A DNA stretch of 64,000 nt from Streptomyces sp. SAI-135 (GCF_029893805.1 NZ_JARXYP010000002.1:2666001-2730000); one strand, 5' to 3'; shown: positions 10,548 through 19,197, numbered from the stretch's first letter. Notes: generated by a model from the sequence alone, not told the origin. Made by a program: numbers and translations.

Positions 10548-11180
10548 ATGGAAAGCACCAGCGCCACGGCGGGCGTCAGCACACGCCGCGAGGCCACCCG
10601 GCAGAAGCTCTACGAGGCGGCCGTCACGCTCATCGCCGAGCAGGGCTTCTCCGCCACCACGGTCGACGAGATCGCCGAGCGCGCCGGCGTCGCGAAGGGC
10701 ACGGTCTACTACAACTTCGCGAGCAAGTCCGTCCTCTTCGAGGAGCTGCTGCGGCACGGTGTGGGCCTGCTCACCGCCTCGCTGAGGGAGGCGGCGGAGG
10801 CGACGGCCCGCGCGGGCGGCGGCAAGGTGGACGCCCTGGACGCGATGATCCGCGCGGGCCTGGTCTTCATCGACCGCTATCCGGCCTTCACCCAGCTGTA
10901 CGTGGCCGAGCTGTGGCGCACCAACAGGGCCTGGCAGTCCACGCTCATGGTGGTCCGTCAGCAGGCCGTGGCGGTCGTGGAGGACGTACTGCGCGAGGGC
11001 GTGGAGAACGGCGAGTTCAGTGACGAGATCGATGTCCCGCTGACCGCCTCCGCCCTGGTCGGCATGGTCCTGGTGGCGGCCCTGGACTGGCAGTCCTTCC
11101 AGCCCGAGCGCTCCCTGGACGACGTGCACGCGGCGCTGTCGCGGCTGTTGCAGGGGCGGGTGAGCGGGCGCAGGGGCTGA
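10548..11180 (+). CDS. TetR/AcrR-family transcriptional regulator
   Basis: 210 residues. The N-terminal helix-turn-helix spans residues about 14-60 (REATRQKLYEAAVTLIAEQG, TVDEIAERAGVAKGTVYYNF, KSVLFEELL), followed by an all-helical ligand domain. ATG 10548 has AGGA upstream; a GTG at 10497 overlapping the YhgE stop (GTGA) is an alternative that would add 17 residues and give tight coupling. It is the last gene of the ABC/YhgE operon and the best candidate to bind the palindrome at 7636-7663 and perhaps the related site at 42125-42142. Confidence 0.88.
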   Translation: MESTSATAGVSTRREATRQKLYEAAVTLIAEQGFSATTVDEIAERAGVAKGTVYYNFASKSVLFEELLRHGVGLLTASLREAAEATARAGGGKVDALDAMIRAGLVFIDRYPAFTQLYVAELWRTNRAWQSTLMVVRQQAVAVVEDVLREGVENGEFSDEIDVPLTASALVGMVLVAALDWQSFQPERSLDDVHAALSRLLQGRVSGRRG

Positions 11181-11567
11181 CACCGGGCCGCCGTGCGAAA
11201 GCGCCGGTCCGTTGTGGCCGCGTCCCCCGCGGGCCACCTCGAACCGGCGCCTTCTCCCCCGTACCCCCGTGCGTCCCCCCGTTCCCCCGTTGGGCCCCCG
11301 TTCGGTCGTTCCCCCGCTCTACGGGTTCCCCCGTGCCTCGCTCCCGCCGACCTCGGCCGGCGGAAGGAGCGGATCCGGGGCGGCTCCGTTCCGGCGCCCC
11401 GTGTCGCCGGTGCCGGAGCCGTTCCCCTTCGCCGTGCCCCCACTCTCCCGTTCACGCAGGTCGAGGCCCATCCGCGCGCGTACTCATCTCAGCCCCTAGG
11501 TACGGATACTCAGTCCTGGGCACTCACCCCCACGACGGCTTCTGGCCGACTGGTTACGATCGCGTCC
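11181..11567. other. 387-bp non-coding spacer with C-rich low-complexity repeats
   Basis: No convincing gene on either strand. Bases 11240-11345 are dominated by repeated TTCCCCCG / ACCCCCGT motifs, giving a strongly C-rich top strand. Near the right end a TACGAT -10 candidate (11555-11560) sits 7 nt before the DUF4126 start codon. I see no clear hairpin terminator for the TetR operon. Confidence 0.6.
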
Positions 11568-12173
11568 GTGTCCGTACTCCCCCTGGTGTTCACCAGCGGC
11601 TGGGCCAGCGGCGTCAACGCCTACGCGGTGGTGCTGCTGCTCGGCGTGTTCGGCGCGACAGGGCTGAGCGACGACGTCCCCGAGACCCTGCAGCGCCCCG
11701 AGGTCCTCGTCGTCGCGGGCCTGTTGTTCCTGTGCGAGGCGGTGGCCGACAAGATCCCGTACGTCGACTCGGCGTGGGACTCCGTGCACACCGTGGTCCG
11801 GCCGGTCGCCGGCGCCTGGGTCGGAGCGCTGCTCGCGGGGCAGAGCGGTTCGCTCAACGACGTCGTCGCGGGCCTGGTGGGCGGTTCGACGGCGCTGGCG
11901 AGCCACACCGTCAAGGCGGGCACGAGGATGGCCGTCAACACCTCCCCGGAGCCCTTCAGCAACATCGCGGTGAGCCTGGCGGAGGACCTCGGCGTGGCCG
12001 GCATCGTCACGTTCGCGATGTTCCACCCGGAGGCGGCGGCGGTCATCGCGGGCGCACTGCTCGTGGCGGGCCTGGCGGTGCTCTACTTCCTGATCTCCCG
12101 GATCCGCAGATTCCGCCGACGCAGGGCCCAGCGCCGGGAGGAGAGACGACTGGCGGCACGACCACCCACCTGA
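11568..12173 (+). CDS. DUF4126 membrane protein
   Basis: 201 residues with four to five hydrophobic segments (PLVFTSGWASGVNAYAVVLL at the start; a late ALLVAGLAVLYFLISRI) and a very basic C-terminal tail (RRFRRRRAQRREERR). The motif GWASGVNAY and the conserved DKIPYVDSAWDSVHT match DUF4126 membrane proteins of unknown function. GTG 11568 is chosen because homologues begin with this hydrophobic stretch and because TACGAT lies exactly 7 nt upstream, implying a leaderless mRNA. A longer in-frame ORF starting at 11193 reads through C-rich spacer and looks spurious. Confidence 0.82.
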   Translation: MSVLPLVFTSGWASGVNAYAVVLLLGVFGATGLSDDVPETLQRPEVLVVAGLLFLCEAVADKIPYVDSAWDSVHTVVRPVAGAWVGALLAGQSGSLNDVVAGLVGGSTALASHTVKAGTRMAVNTSPEPFSNIAVSLAEDLGVAGIVTFAMFHPEAAAVIAGALLVAGLAVLYFLISRIRRFRRRRAQRREERRLAARPPT

Positions 12174-12234
12174 GAGCGCGGGGCACCACCCCTACCGGCC
12201 GGAACTGTCAGTGGCGGCCGATAAAGTCGCAGGC

Positions 12235-13737
12235 ATGGCACGGATTGCGGTGATCGGCGCCGGGACGGGCGCGATGGCGGCCGCCGCCCGGCTGGCCGTC
12301 GCGGGCCACCGGGTGGCGGTGTACGAGCGTACGGAGACGTACGGCGGAGCGGTGCGCCGGTTCGAGCGGGACGGGTTCGCCTTCGACACCGGGCCGGGAC
12401 TGCTCACCCTGCCCGCGGTCTACCGCGATCTGTTCGTCAAGACCGGCAAGGAGCCGCTGGAGTCGGTCGTCGACATGGTCCAGGTCGACCCCTCGTCACG
12501 GCACGTGTTCACGGACGGCACCGAGGTGTCCCTGCCGAACGCCTCCCGCGCGGGAGTGGTCGCCGCGCTCGACGAGGCCCTCGGCACGGGCGCGGGCGCC
12601 CGCTGGGGCGACTTCCTCATCCGGGCCCGCGAGGCCTGGGACCGCACCCGCAGGCCGCTCCTCGAGGAACCGCTGTGGCCCAACTGGCAGGTGCTGGCGC
12701 GCGAGCCGTACCCCGCCGTGCCGCACAAGCGGCTGCTGCGGACCCGACGCGCCGTCACCCTGGCCGAGATCGGCGCCTGGGAGCTGCGGGACCCCCGCCT
12801 CGCCGCCCTGCTGTACGGCCACGCGCTCGCGTACGGCGTCGATCCCGGCACCGCGCCGGCCAGCGCGGCCGTCCTGCCGTACATGGAGCACGCCTTCGGG
12901 ATCTGGTACGTCAGAGGCGGCGTACGGGAGTTGGCGCGGGCGGTGTACGAGCGGTGCGTCCTGCGCAAGGTCGAGTTCCACTTCGGCGCCGAGGTGACGG
13001 GCGTGGTGGAGAAGGACGGTCGCGCGGCGGGCCTGGAGCTGGCCGACGGAACCGTCGTGGAGGCGGACATGGTCGTCGGCACCGGACCCCGGCGCCTGCG
13101 CGGGCTGGTGACGGGTCGTGAGCTCTACGGCCCGGAGGACGTCCGTCCCGACGCCGAGGACCTGCACCCCGGCCGGGTCGTGGTGTGCCTCGCCCTGCGC
13201 GGCGCCCGCGAGCCGGGCGCCGTGCACCGCACGGTGGTGTACGGCCCCGATCCGGAGGGCGAGCTGGACCTGTTCCGGCACGGGGGGACGCCCGAGCCCA
13301 CCATCCGGATCGACCGGCCGGACGACCCCGCCTTGCGCCCCGACGCGGACCACGAGTCCATGGTGCTGACGGCGACCGTGCCGTGCGGCCGCGGGCACGA
13401 CTGGGGCACTCCGGGGGTCGTCGACGCCTTCGCGGACAGGATGGTCGCCGCCGCCGAGCGAGCGGTTCCTGGACTGCCCGAGAGGATCCTGTGGCGCGAG
13501 GTGCGCACACCGGTGGACACCGAGCGGGAGACGGGCGCCTTGGGCGGAGCCGTCCCGCCGCCCTCCCTGGCCGGTGGCGAAGGCACCCTGCACCCGTCCA
13601 ACAGCACGGCGGTGCCGGGGCTGTTCACGGCCGGCGGCTGGTCGCATCCCGGCGGCGGCCTCGCCCACGCGGGCATGTCGGGGGCGCTGGTGGCCGGACT
13701 GATCGTGGAGGGACCGGACTTCCGCGGTTCTCAGTGA
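12235..13737 (+). CDS. FAD-dependent oxidoreductase, phytoene desaturase-like
   Basis: 500 residues. The FAD-binding Rossmann motif is VIGAGTGAMAAAARLAVAG at residues 5-23, then RTETYGGAVRRFERDGFAFDTGP as in the CrtI/phytoene desaturase family, and a C-terminal FTAGGWSHPGGGLAHAGMSG that closes the FAD site. It is isolated from any carotenoid genes here, so the substrate is unknown. The ATG at 12235 has TAAAGT 7 nt upstream, again a leaderless arrangement, which argues against the in-frame start 24 nt earlier. Confidence 0.85.
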   Translation: MARIAVIGAGTGAMAAAARLAVAGHRVAVYERTETYGGAVRRFERDGFAFDTGPGLLTLPAVYRDLFVKTGKEPLESVVDMVQVDPSSRHVFTDGTEVSLPNASRAGVVAALDEALGTGAGARWGDFLIRAREAWDRTRRPLLEEPLWPNWQVLAREPYPAVPHKRLLRTRRAVTLAEIGAWELRDPRLAALLYGHALAYGVDPGTAPASAAVLPYMEHAFGIWYVRGGVRELARAVYERCVLRKVEFHFGAEVTGVVEKDGRAAGLELADGTVVEADMVVGTGPRRLRGLVTGRELYGPEDVRPDAEDLHPGRVVVCLALRGAREPGAVHRTVVYGPDPEGELDLFRHGGTPEPTIRIDRPDDPALRPDADHESMVLTATVPCGRGHDWGTPGVVDAFADRMVAAAERAVPGLPERILWREVRTPVDTERETGALGGAVPPPSLAGGEGTLHPSNSTAVPGLFTAGGWSHPGGGLAHAGMSGALVAGLIVEGPDFRGSQ

Positions 13738-13753
13738 GGGGAGCCGCCCGGCG

Positions 13754-14728
13754 TCAGAAGCGGTACTGCTCGTCGTACCCGTGGCCCTGGTTCTGCTGCC
13801 CCTGGCCGCCGTTGTCCTGGTAGTACTGCTGCTCCTGCGGGAGTTCGCCGCCGTAGGTCTCGTCGGTGCGCTGCTGAGGCACCCACACCCCGCCGGCCGG
13901 GGTCTCCCCGCCGTACGACCCGCCGTACTGGTCGTAGCCCTGCTGCACGAACTGCTGCTGGCCGCCGTAGGAGGTGTCGTAGGAACCCGCGCCGTAGGTC
14001 TGGGTGCCGATGTACGGGTCGGAGTAGGCGGCGTACTGCTGCTGTCCGGACGGGTCGTAGCCGTACTGCTGCTGGTCGTACCCGGTGTAGCCGTCGTAGC
14101 CGTAGCTCTGGTCGGCGGCGGCCGTCGCGTACTGGTCCTGGGTCTGGCCCGCGGCGGCGTAGGACTGGTCGCCGGTGTAGCCGGAGTCGTTGTACACGCC
14201 GTAGGAGCCGGTGTCGTCGGGCAGGGGCTGCGGTTCGTAGACGGCGGTGCTCTCGGCGGCCGTGGGGGCGCCCGAGCGCGCGGGGGTGAAGACGTCGTCG
14301 CGGTCGTAGTCGTCCTGGCCGTATCCGGCGGTGTCCGGCCGGCCCTGGTCGTAGCCGGTCTCGTCGCCGTAGGCCGCGTCACCCGTCTCCAGGCCGGAGA
14401 CCTCCAGAGCGGGCTCCTCGCCGCCGCGCTCCCGGCGGGACTTCTTGCCGCCGGTCAGACCGCCCAGTGCGGCGGGCGGGTTGACCGCCCAGCCCTGCTC
14501 GAAGCCACGGCGGAACGACAGGGTGACGTAGGTCTGGCCGACCGCGAAGGCGATCGCGCCCAGGCCGATGACGATCACCGACGGGATCAGCACGCCGAGG
14601 ACCACGCCGAGGAAGCCGACGAAGGCGAGCAGCCGCCAGCGCAGTCGCGCCTTGTACTGCAGCAGCACCTCGCCGAGCAGCCACAGCGCGACGAATCCGA
14701 ACGCGATGTAGAGGACCGTCCAGCCCAT
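13754..14728 (-). CDS. membrane protein with long Tyr/Gln/Gly-rich disordered tail
   Basis: 324 residues. Residues 1-70 hold an N-terminal helix and a two-helix hydrophobic hairpin (LLAFVGFLGVVLGVLIPSVIVIGLGAIAFAVG) followed by FRRGFEQGW. From about residue 105 to the end the protein is low-complexity, rich in Tyr, Gln, Gly, Asp and Ser (YGYDGYTGYDQQQYGYD, QGYDQYGGSYGGE), resembling prion-like or phase-separating tails. I do not recognise a function. ATG 14728 is the first start and is well placed before the membrane segment. It is convergent with the FAD oxidoreductase, 16 nt apart. Confidence 0.8.
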   Translation of the reverse strand: MGWTVLYIAFGFVALWLLGEVLLQYKARLRWRLLAFVGFLGVVLGVLIPSVIVIGLGAIAFAVGQTYVTLSFRRGFEQGWAVNPPAALGGLTGGKKSRRERGGEEPALEVSGLETGDAAYGDETGYDQGRPDTAGYGQDDYDRDDVFTPARSGAPTAAESTAVYEPQPLPDDTGSYGVYNDSGYTGDQSYAAAGQTQDQYATAAADQSYGYDGYTGYDQQQYGYDPSGQQQYAAYSDPYIGTQTYGAGSYDTSYGGQQQFVQQGYDQYGGSYGGETPAGGVWVPQQRTDETYGGELPQEQQYYQDNGGQGQQNQGHGYDEQYRF

Positions 14729-14784
14729 GTACGCCCCTCTCCCAGTGACCGCTACGCAGTGTGTCGTATGTCCGTGCGGCCGGT

Positions 14785-15708
14785 CTAGGCCTGCGGTGGA
14801 TGGTGCAGGCCCAGGTTTTCGTAGATTTCCAGCGTCGCCGTGGAGTTGTTGAGCGTGATGAAGTGCAGTCCGGGCACTCCCTCGGACAGCAGCCGTGCGC
14901 AGAACTCCGTGGCGAACTCGATTCCGATCGAGCGTACAGCGGCCGGATCGTCCTTTGCTGTGAGGATCCGCTCTTTCAGGACGGAGGGGATGCTCGCGTT
15001 GCTCAGCTGCGGGAGCCGCTCCAGCATCCGCACGCTGGTCACGGGCATGACCTCGGGAATGACGGGGGTCTCGCAGCCGGCCGCGTGGACTCGGTCACGC
15101 AGCCGCAGATACGACTCCGGCTGGAAGAACATCTGGGTGATCGCGTAGTCGGCGCCTGCGCGGCACTTGCCGACGAAGTGCTCGACGTCGGTGTCCCAGT
15201 CGGCGGAGCGCGGGTGCATCTCCGGGAAGGCGGCGACACCGACACAGAAGTCGCCCGACTCCTTGATGAGCCGGACGAGTTCGGAGGCGTAGGTCAGGCC
15301 CTGCGGATGGGCCAGCCAGTCGCCCATGGGGTCGCCGGGCGGGTCGCCGCGCACGGCGAGGATGTTGCGGATCCCCGCGTCGGCGTACTGGCCGATGATG
15401 TTGCGCAGCTCCGCGATGGAGTGGTTGACCGCGGTGAGGTGGGCGACCGGGGTCAGGGTGGTGTCCGCGACGATCTGCTGGGTCTCCTTGACGGTGCCCG
15501 CGCGGGTGGAACCGCCGGCGCCGTAGGTGACGGAGACGAAGTCCGGGGCGACCGCCTCGACCCTCCTGAGCGCGCTCCACAGGTTCCGCTCACCCTTGGG
15601 AGTCTTGGGCGCCGAGAACTCGAAGGAGTACGTCGTCTTGCCCGTGGCGAGCATGTCGCGCACGGTGCGTGCGCGGTCAGTCCTGGTGGATGCGGTTCCT
15701 AGGGCCAT
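14785..15708 (-). CDS. metF: methylenetetrahydrofolate reductase
   Basis: 307 residues, the usual bacterial MetF length. It reduces 5,10-methylene-THF to 5-methyl-THF, the methyl donor for methionine synthesis, using FAD in a TIM barrel. Visible family signatures: SFEFSAPKTPKGERNLW near residue 28, VSVTYGAGGST, NILAVRGDPP near 115-124 and the FAD/folate region QMFFQPESYLRL. The C-terminus PGLHFITLNNSTATLEIYENLG is typical. ATG 15708. I looked for a SAM or cobalamin riboswitch in the 123-bp upstream spacer and found no match. Confidence 0.95.
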   Translation of the reverse strand: MALGTASTRTDRARTVRDMLATGKTTYSFEFSAPKTPKGERNLWSALRRVEAVAPDFVSVTYGAGGSTRAGTVKETQQIVADTTLTPVAHLTAVNHSIAELRNIIGQYADAGIRNILAVRGDPPGDPMGDWLAHPQGLTYASELVRLIKESGDFCVGVAAFPEMHPRSADWDTDVEHFVGKCRAGADYAITQMFFQPESYLRLRDRVHAAGCETPVIPEVMPVTSVRMLERLPQLSNASIPSVLKERILTAKDDPAAVRSIGIEFATEFCARLLSEGVPGLHFITLNNSTATLEIYENLGLHHPPQA

Positions 15709-15831
15709 ACCGGCAGGTTAGCCAGGGGGCGACGGTCACCCAACCAGATCAGGGAAATTTGCCCGTTTTGTCGACTTGTTGTCCACCCCTCGGACACTGG
15801 GCCGATCATGCGACCGGTCGTCGGCGGGCCG

Positions 15832-16482
15832 TCACCGCGTGTCACGCAACCGCTTCGCGAACTCCGCGGCGGCCGCGCCGGGATCGTCCGCCTCGGTGAT
15901 CGCGCGGACGACGACGACCCGGCGGGCGCCGGCCTCCAGGACCTCGTCGAGGTTGCCGAGGTCGATGCCGCCGATGGCGAACCAGGGGCGGTCGGTACCG
16001 AGGGCGGCGGTGTGGCGGACCAGGTCGAGTCCGGGAGCGTGCCGGCCGGGCTTGGTGGGCGTCGGCCAGCAGGGGCCGGTGCAGAAGTAGTCCACGCCCT
16101 CCTGCACGGCGGCCGCGGACGCCTCCGCCTCGGCGTGGGTGGAGCGGCCTATGAGGATGTCCTCGCCGAGGATCGCGCGGGCGGCGGGGACGGGCAGATC
16201 GCCCTGGCCGAGATGCAGTACGTCGGCTGCGGCCGCGTGGGCGACGTCGGCCCGGTCGTTGACCGCGAGGAGCTTGCCGTGCCGGGCGCAGGCGTCGGCG
16301 AAGACCTGGAGGTGCTCCAGTTCCTCGGCCGCCTCCATGCCCTTGTCCCGCAGCTGCACGATGTCGACACCGCCGGCCAGGACCGCGTCCAGGAACTCGG
16401 CGAGGTCGCCCTGGCGCCTGCGGGCGTCCGTGCACAGGTAGACGCGGGCGTCGGCGAACTGGGTGCGGGCGGTGTCGGGCAT
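15832..16482 (-). CDS. thiE: thiamine-phosphate synthase
   Basis: 216 residues. ThiE couples the hydroxymethylpyrimidine diphosphate and thiazole phosphate moieties to make thiamine monophosphate. Family motifs: QLRDKGMEAAEELEHL, LLAVNDRADVAHAAAADVLHLGQGDLP (the VNDR pyrophosphate-binding loop), IGRSTHAEAEA, and PWFAIGGIDLGNLDEVLEAGARRVVVVRAI at the end. It stands apart from thiOSG, which lies 2.8 kb downstream on the other strand, and unlike thiOSG it has no TPP riboswitch in the 96-bp spacer upstream. Confidence 0.95.
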   Translation of the reverse strand: MPDTARTQFADARVYLCTDARRRQGDLAEFLDAVLAGGVDIVQLRDKGMEAAEELEHLQVFADACARHGKLLAVNDRADVAHAAAADVLHLGQGDLPVPAARAILGEDILIGRSTHAEAEASAAAVQEGVDYFCTGPCWPTPTKPGRHAPGLDLVRHTAALGTDRPWFAIGGIDLGNLDEVLEAGARRVVVVRAITEADDPGAAAAEFAKRLRDTR

Positions 16483-16507
16483 GCGTGAGTCTCCCCCGGG
16501 GTTCGGT

Positions 16508-16565
16508 GGCGTACGGGCCGTGCCGGACCGCGGCCGTGGTCTCTGGCGGTCACGGCCCGTACGCC
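16508..16565. terminator. hairpin between the Rv2175c-type gene and thiE
   Basis: A perfect 15-bp inverted repeat: GGCGTACGGGCCGTG at 16508-16522 and its complement at 16551-16565, enclosing 28 nt that can form a small inner hairpin. It sits 14 nt after the Rv2175c-type stop and 26 nt before the thiE start, so it could terminate the first or act in the thiE leader. Confidence 0.7.
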
Positions 16566-16578
16566 GGTGTGGTTCGGA

Positions 16579-16950
16579 TCAGACGGCGAGCGCCTGGGCC
16601 CGGCGCTTCACCTCCGTGCCGCGATTCTCGCTCAGGGCCTGCGCGGGGGTGCCGGGCAGGCTGTCATCGGGCGTGAAGAGCCACTCCAGCATCTCTTCGT
16701 CGGTGAAGCCGTCGTCCCTCAGGAGCGTCAGGGTCCCGACCAGGCCCTTGACGACCTTCTGCTCGGCCCCGTCGATGAAGGCGGCGGGGACGTGCAGCGC
16801 GCGGTTCTCACCACGGCGTACGGCGATGAGCTGGCCCTCCTTGACCAGCTGCCGCACACGCGTCACCTCGACGTCGAGCATCTCTGCGATGTCGGGGAGG
16901 GTGAGCCAGGCGGGGACGAGAGCATCGATCTTTGCGTCAATCTCGGTCAC
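16579..16950 (-). CDS. Rv2175c-family DNA-binding protein
   Basis: 123 residues. The N-terminal winged helix-turn-helix (LTLPDIAEMLDVEVTRVRQLVKEGQLIAVRRGENRALHVPA) and the C-terminal LLRDDGFTDEEMLEWLFTPDDSLPGTPAQAL match the Rv2175c family; the mycobacterial member is a DNA-binding substrate of the kinase PknL. A PASTA Ser/Thr kinase gene lies 4.6 kb downstream here, a plausible but unproven partner. I chose GTG 16950 (VTEIDAKIDAL) because homologues start there; an upstream GTG at 16974 would add 8 residues. Confidence 0.85.
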   Translation of the reverse strand: MTEIDAKIDALVPAWLTLPDIAEMLDVEVTRVRQLVKEGQLIAVRRGENRALHVPAAFIDGAEQKVVKGLVGTLTLLRDDGFTDEEMLEWLFTPDDSLPGTPAQALSENRGTEVKRRAQALAV

Positions 16951-17541
16951 GGGATTAAGCGTGCCATCCCGCACTGACAGTCGGAAGCCGGGGCGCCTCC
17001 GGCGGGGGAACGGGGGTATGCCTCACCGGGCACGGACAGCCACGGAACCAGACGGCGCCGGCCGCCGGGATCGGGTGGGCCCCAGCCGTCGGCACCAGTC
17101 AGATCTCCGCCTCCAGGACCAAGTGGGTCCCGGCCGGCTAGCGCAGACGGGCTCCACCCGGCAGAGCCCCGGCCGCGCGGCAGACGGGCCGGCCGTCCGC
17201 ACCCCTCTCAGGACCAGGCACGTCCCGACCCTCAGAACCGCACGGGCGCCGCCCTCAAGACCAGGCAGATCCCAGCCGGCCTGCGCCGACAGACTCCGCC
17301 CGGCCCATAACGGCAGAGCACCGACAAGGCGCGGCCGACGGGCCGAGCTGCCCCCGTCGCCCTTGCCACCACCCACGCACCCCAGCCCAGCCAGACCCCC
17401 GCCCTCAGAAACAGCCAGATCCCAGCGGGGCCGCCGACAGACTCCGTCCGGCCGATCGCAGCGGAGCCCGGCGGGCCGGGCCGTCCGACCGCCCGCCAGT
17501 CCACGCCATGCGACCGCCCGGGCAACCGCCCGCGTCGCCCC
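16951..17541. repeat. 591-bp non-coding region with three degenerate ~145-bp repeats
   Basis: No credible gene. Three imperfect copies of a segment are spaced 142-150 bp apart, near 17107-17170, 17249-17320 and 17399-17468. Shared blocks include CCGCCCTCA, CAGATCCCAGC and CGACAGACTCCG. The copies have drifted too far to look recently expanded, and the region seems to be decayed sequence or old tandem duplications. Confidence 0.55.
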
Positions 17542-18756
17542 CTACGCCGTCGCCGCCTTCAGGGGCCTTGCCGGGTCCACCAGCAGTTGCGGGTTCATCT
17601 CCGTGCCCGCCTCGATCAGGCGGCGGCCCTGGGCCAGGTCGCGTGGGCGGCCCACGGCGAGGAGGGCCACCAGGCGGTTCTCGCGCAGCCAGCACACCGT
17701 CCAGGCGGGACCGGACGGCTCGCCGCGCCACAGGGTCGTGTCGGCGGAGGCGTGGTGGCCGACGTACTGGACGAAGCGGCCGAACTGCTCGGACCAGAAG
17801 TACGGGACCGGGTCGTAGACCGTGGGCGTCTCGCCCAGGATGTCGGCGGCCACCGTGCGGGGGCCCTGGAGGGCGTTGTCCCAGTGGTGGACCAGCAGGC
17901 GCTCGCCGTACCGGCGCGAGGGGAAGGAGGCGCAGTCGCCGACCGCGTAGACGTCCGGTACGGACGTGCGCAGCCGGTCGTCGGCGACGACCTCGCGGTG
18001 GGCGCCGAGCTCGATGCCCGAGCCGGCGAGCCAGGCCGTGGCGGGCCGGGCGCCGATCCCGACCACGACGGCCCCCGCGGCCAGCCGGGAGCCGTCGTCC
18101 AGGACGACCGCGCCGGGCTCGACGCGCTCCACGCGCGCGTGGGTGCGCAGGTCGGCCCCCGCGTCCGCGTACCAGGAGGTCATCGGCGCGGCCACCTCGG
18201 CGGGCAGCGCGCCGGCGAGCGGCCGGTCGGCGGCCTCCACGACCGTCACCGCGCAGCCCGCCTCGCGCGCGGCGGTGGCGAACTCGGCGCCGATCCAGCC
18301 CGCGCCGACGACCACGATGTCGTGCTGCCGGGCGAGCACGGGCCGCAGCCGCTCGGCGTCGTCCAGCGTGCGCAGCAGATGCACCCCGGGCACGCCCTCG
18401 GTGCCCGGCAGCCGGATCGGTTCGGCGCCGGTGGCGAGGACCAGGACGTCGTACGGGAAAGGCCCGGTCTCTGTGTCCAGTTCGTGTGCCTCGGGGCGCA
18501 CGCCCAGCACCTCGCGGCCGAGCAGCAGTTCGATGCCGAGGGCCTCGAAGTCCACGTCGAAGGCGGAACCCTCGGCCTTGCCCAGCAGGACGGCCTTGGA
18601 GAGCGGCGGGCGGTCGTACGGCTGATGGGGTTCCGCGCCGATCAGGGTGACGGTTCCCGTGAAGCCCTGTTCGCGCAGGGCGACCGCGGTCTGGACCCCC
18701 GCCATGCCCGCGCCGACCACGACCACCCGCCGCTGCGCCTGCGTCTGCTCGCTCAT
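17542..18756 (-). CDS. NAD(P)/FAD-dependent oxidoreductase (ferredoxin/nitrite reductase-like)
   Basis: 404 residues of the two-dinucleotide-fold pyridine nucleotide-disulphide oxidoreductase type. First FAD fold: VVVVGAGMAGVQTAVALREQGF (residues 11-32); PYDRPPLSKAVL is the typical ferredoxin reductase sequence; second fold IVVVGAGWIGAEFATAAREAG near 145; then DVYAVGDCASFPS. It likely transfers electrons from NAD(P)H to a small iron-sulphur protein not encoded nearby. ATG 18756 is chosen over an upstream in-frame start at 18780. The short spacer upstream holds a GTCAGCTGAC palindrome (18769-18778) and repeated CAGT units that might be an operator. Confidence 0.87.
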   Translation of the reverse strand: MSEQTQAQRRVVVVGAGMAGVQTAVALREQGFTGTVTLIGAEPHQPYDRPPLSKAVLLGKAEGSAFDVDFEALGIELLLGREVLGVRPEAHELDTETGPFPYDVLVLATGAEPIRLPGTEGVPGVHLLRTLDDAERLRPVLARQHDIVVVGAGWIGAEFATAAREAGCAVTVVEAADRPLAGALPAEVAAPMTSWYADAGADLRTHARVERVEPGAVVLDDGSRLAAGAVVVGIGARPATAWLAGSGIELGAHREVVADDRLRTSVPDVYAVGDCASFPSRRYGERLLVHHWDNALQGPRTVAADILGETPTVYDPVPYFWSEQFGRFVQYVGHHASADTTLWRGEPSGPAWTVCWLRENRLVALLAVGRPRDLAQGRRLIEAGTEMNPQLLVDPARPLKAATA

Positions 18757-18788
18757 TTGATCACCATAGTCAGCTGACAATCAGTCAG

Positions 18789-19139
18789 TCAGGAGTCGTG
18801 CGCAGTGACCTGCTCCACAACGCTCGTCCCGCTGCCCGGCTGCGACTCCCACTCCCACGTCTCCTCCAGCCGCACCCGGCCGTCGGGAAGCTCCACGACC
18901 GTCGAGACGCAGTGCCCGGAGGAGGTCGTCCCGTCCTGCTTGAGCTGGACGTACCGGAAGTCGAGCCGGTCCCCCGCGCGCGTGCCGACGAGATGTCCGC
19001 GCACGACGTCACCGCCCGCGTACTCGGCCCAGATCTCCCCGTCCTTCTCGTGGTAGGCGAACCGGGTCCGCGTACCCACCTGACCTGGGGCCTGATCGGC
19101 CACCGGGGCGAGGACGAGGCCGTCGAGCGAGCGGGGCAT
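18789..19139 (-). CDS. conserved hypothetical protein, small beta-rich
   Basis: 116 residues with no membrane segment. Repeating strands such as TRTRFAYHEKDGEIWAEYAGGDVVRGHLVG and LDFRYVQLKQDGTTSSGHCVS followed by ELPDGRVRLEETWEWES match a family of small bacterial proteins sometimes labelled 'N-acetylglutamate synthase-like', a label that I do not trust. No catalytic motif is evident. ATG 19139 has GGGAG upstream. The gene is divergent from the thiO riboswitch leader and shares its 60-bp promoter region. Confidence 0.75.
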   Translation of the reverse strand: MPRSLDGLVLAPVADQAPGQVGTRTRFAYHEKDGEIWAEYAGGDVVRGHLVGTRAGDRLDFRYVQLKQDGTTSSGHCVSTVVELPDGRVRLEETWEWESQPGSGTSVVEQVTAHDS

Positions 19140-19153
19140 GGTGGAAGGCTCCC

Positions 19154-19183
19154 TTACAGAGGCACACGGGCACGGGCTAGGGT
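19154..19183 (+). promoter_or_regulatory. candidate promoter of thiOSG
   Basis: TTACAG (19154-19159), an 18-nt spacer and TAGGGT (19178-19183) fit a HrdB-type promoter and would start transcription about 8 nt before the TPP aptamer. Confidence 0.55.
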
Positions 19184-19197
19184 GGCCAACGTAGAGC

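Noticed and set aside
11193..11567. N-terminal extension of DUF4126 from 11193
   Set aside because: The extra 125 residues are Pro/Arg low complexity encoded by C-rich spacer, upstream of the predicted promoter.
15709..15831. Riboswitch upstream of metF
   Set aside because: No SAM, SAM-II or cobalamin consensus can be matched in the 123-bp spacer.
18769..18787. GTCAGCTGAC palindrome with CAGT repeats as a regulator site
   Set aside because: Short, overlapping the small spacer between two minus-strand genes, and no regulator is adjacent; too weak to call.
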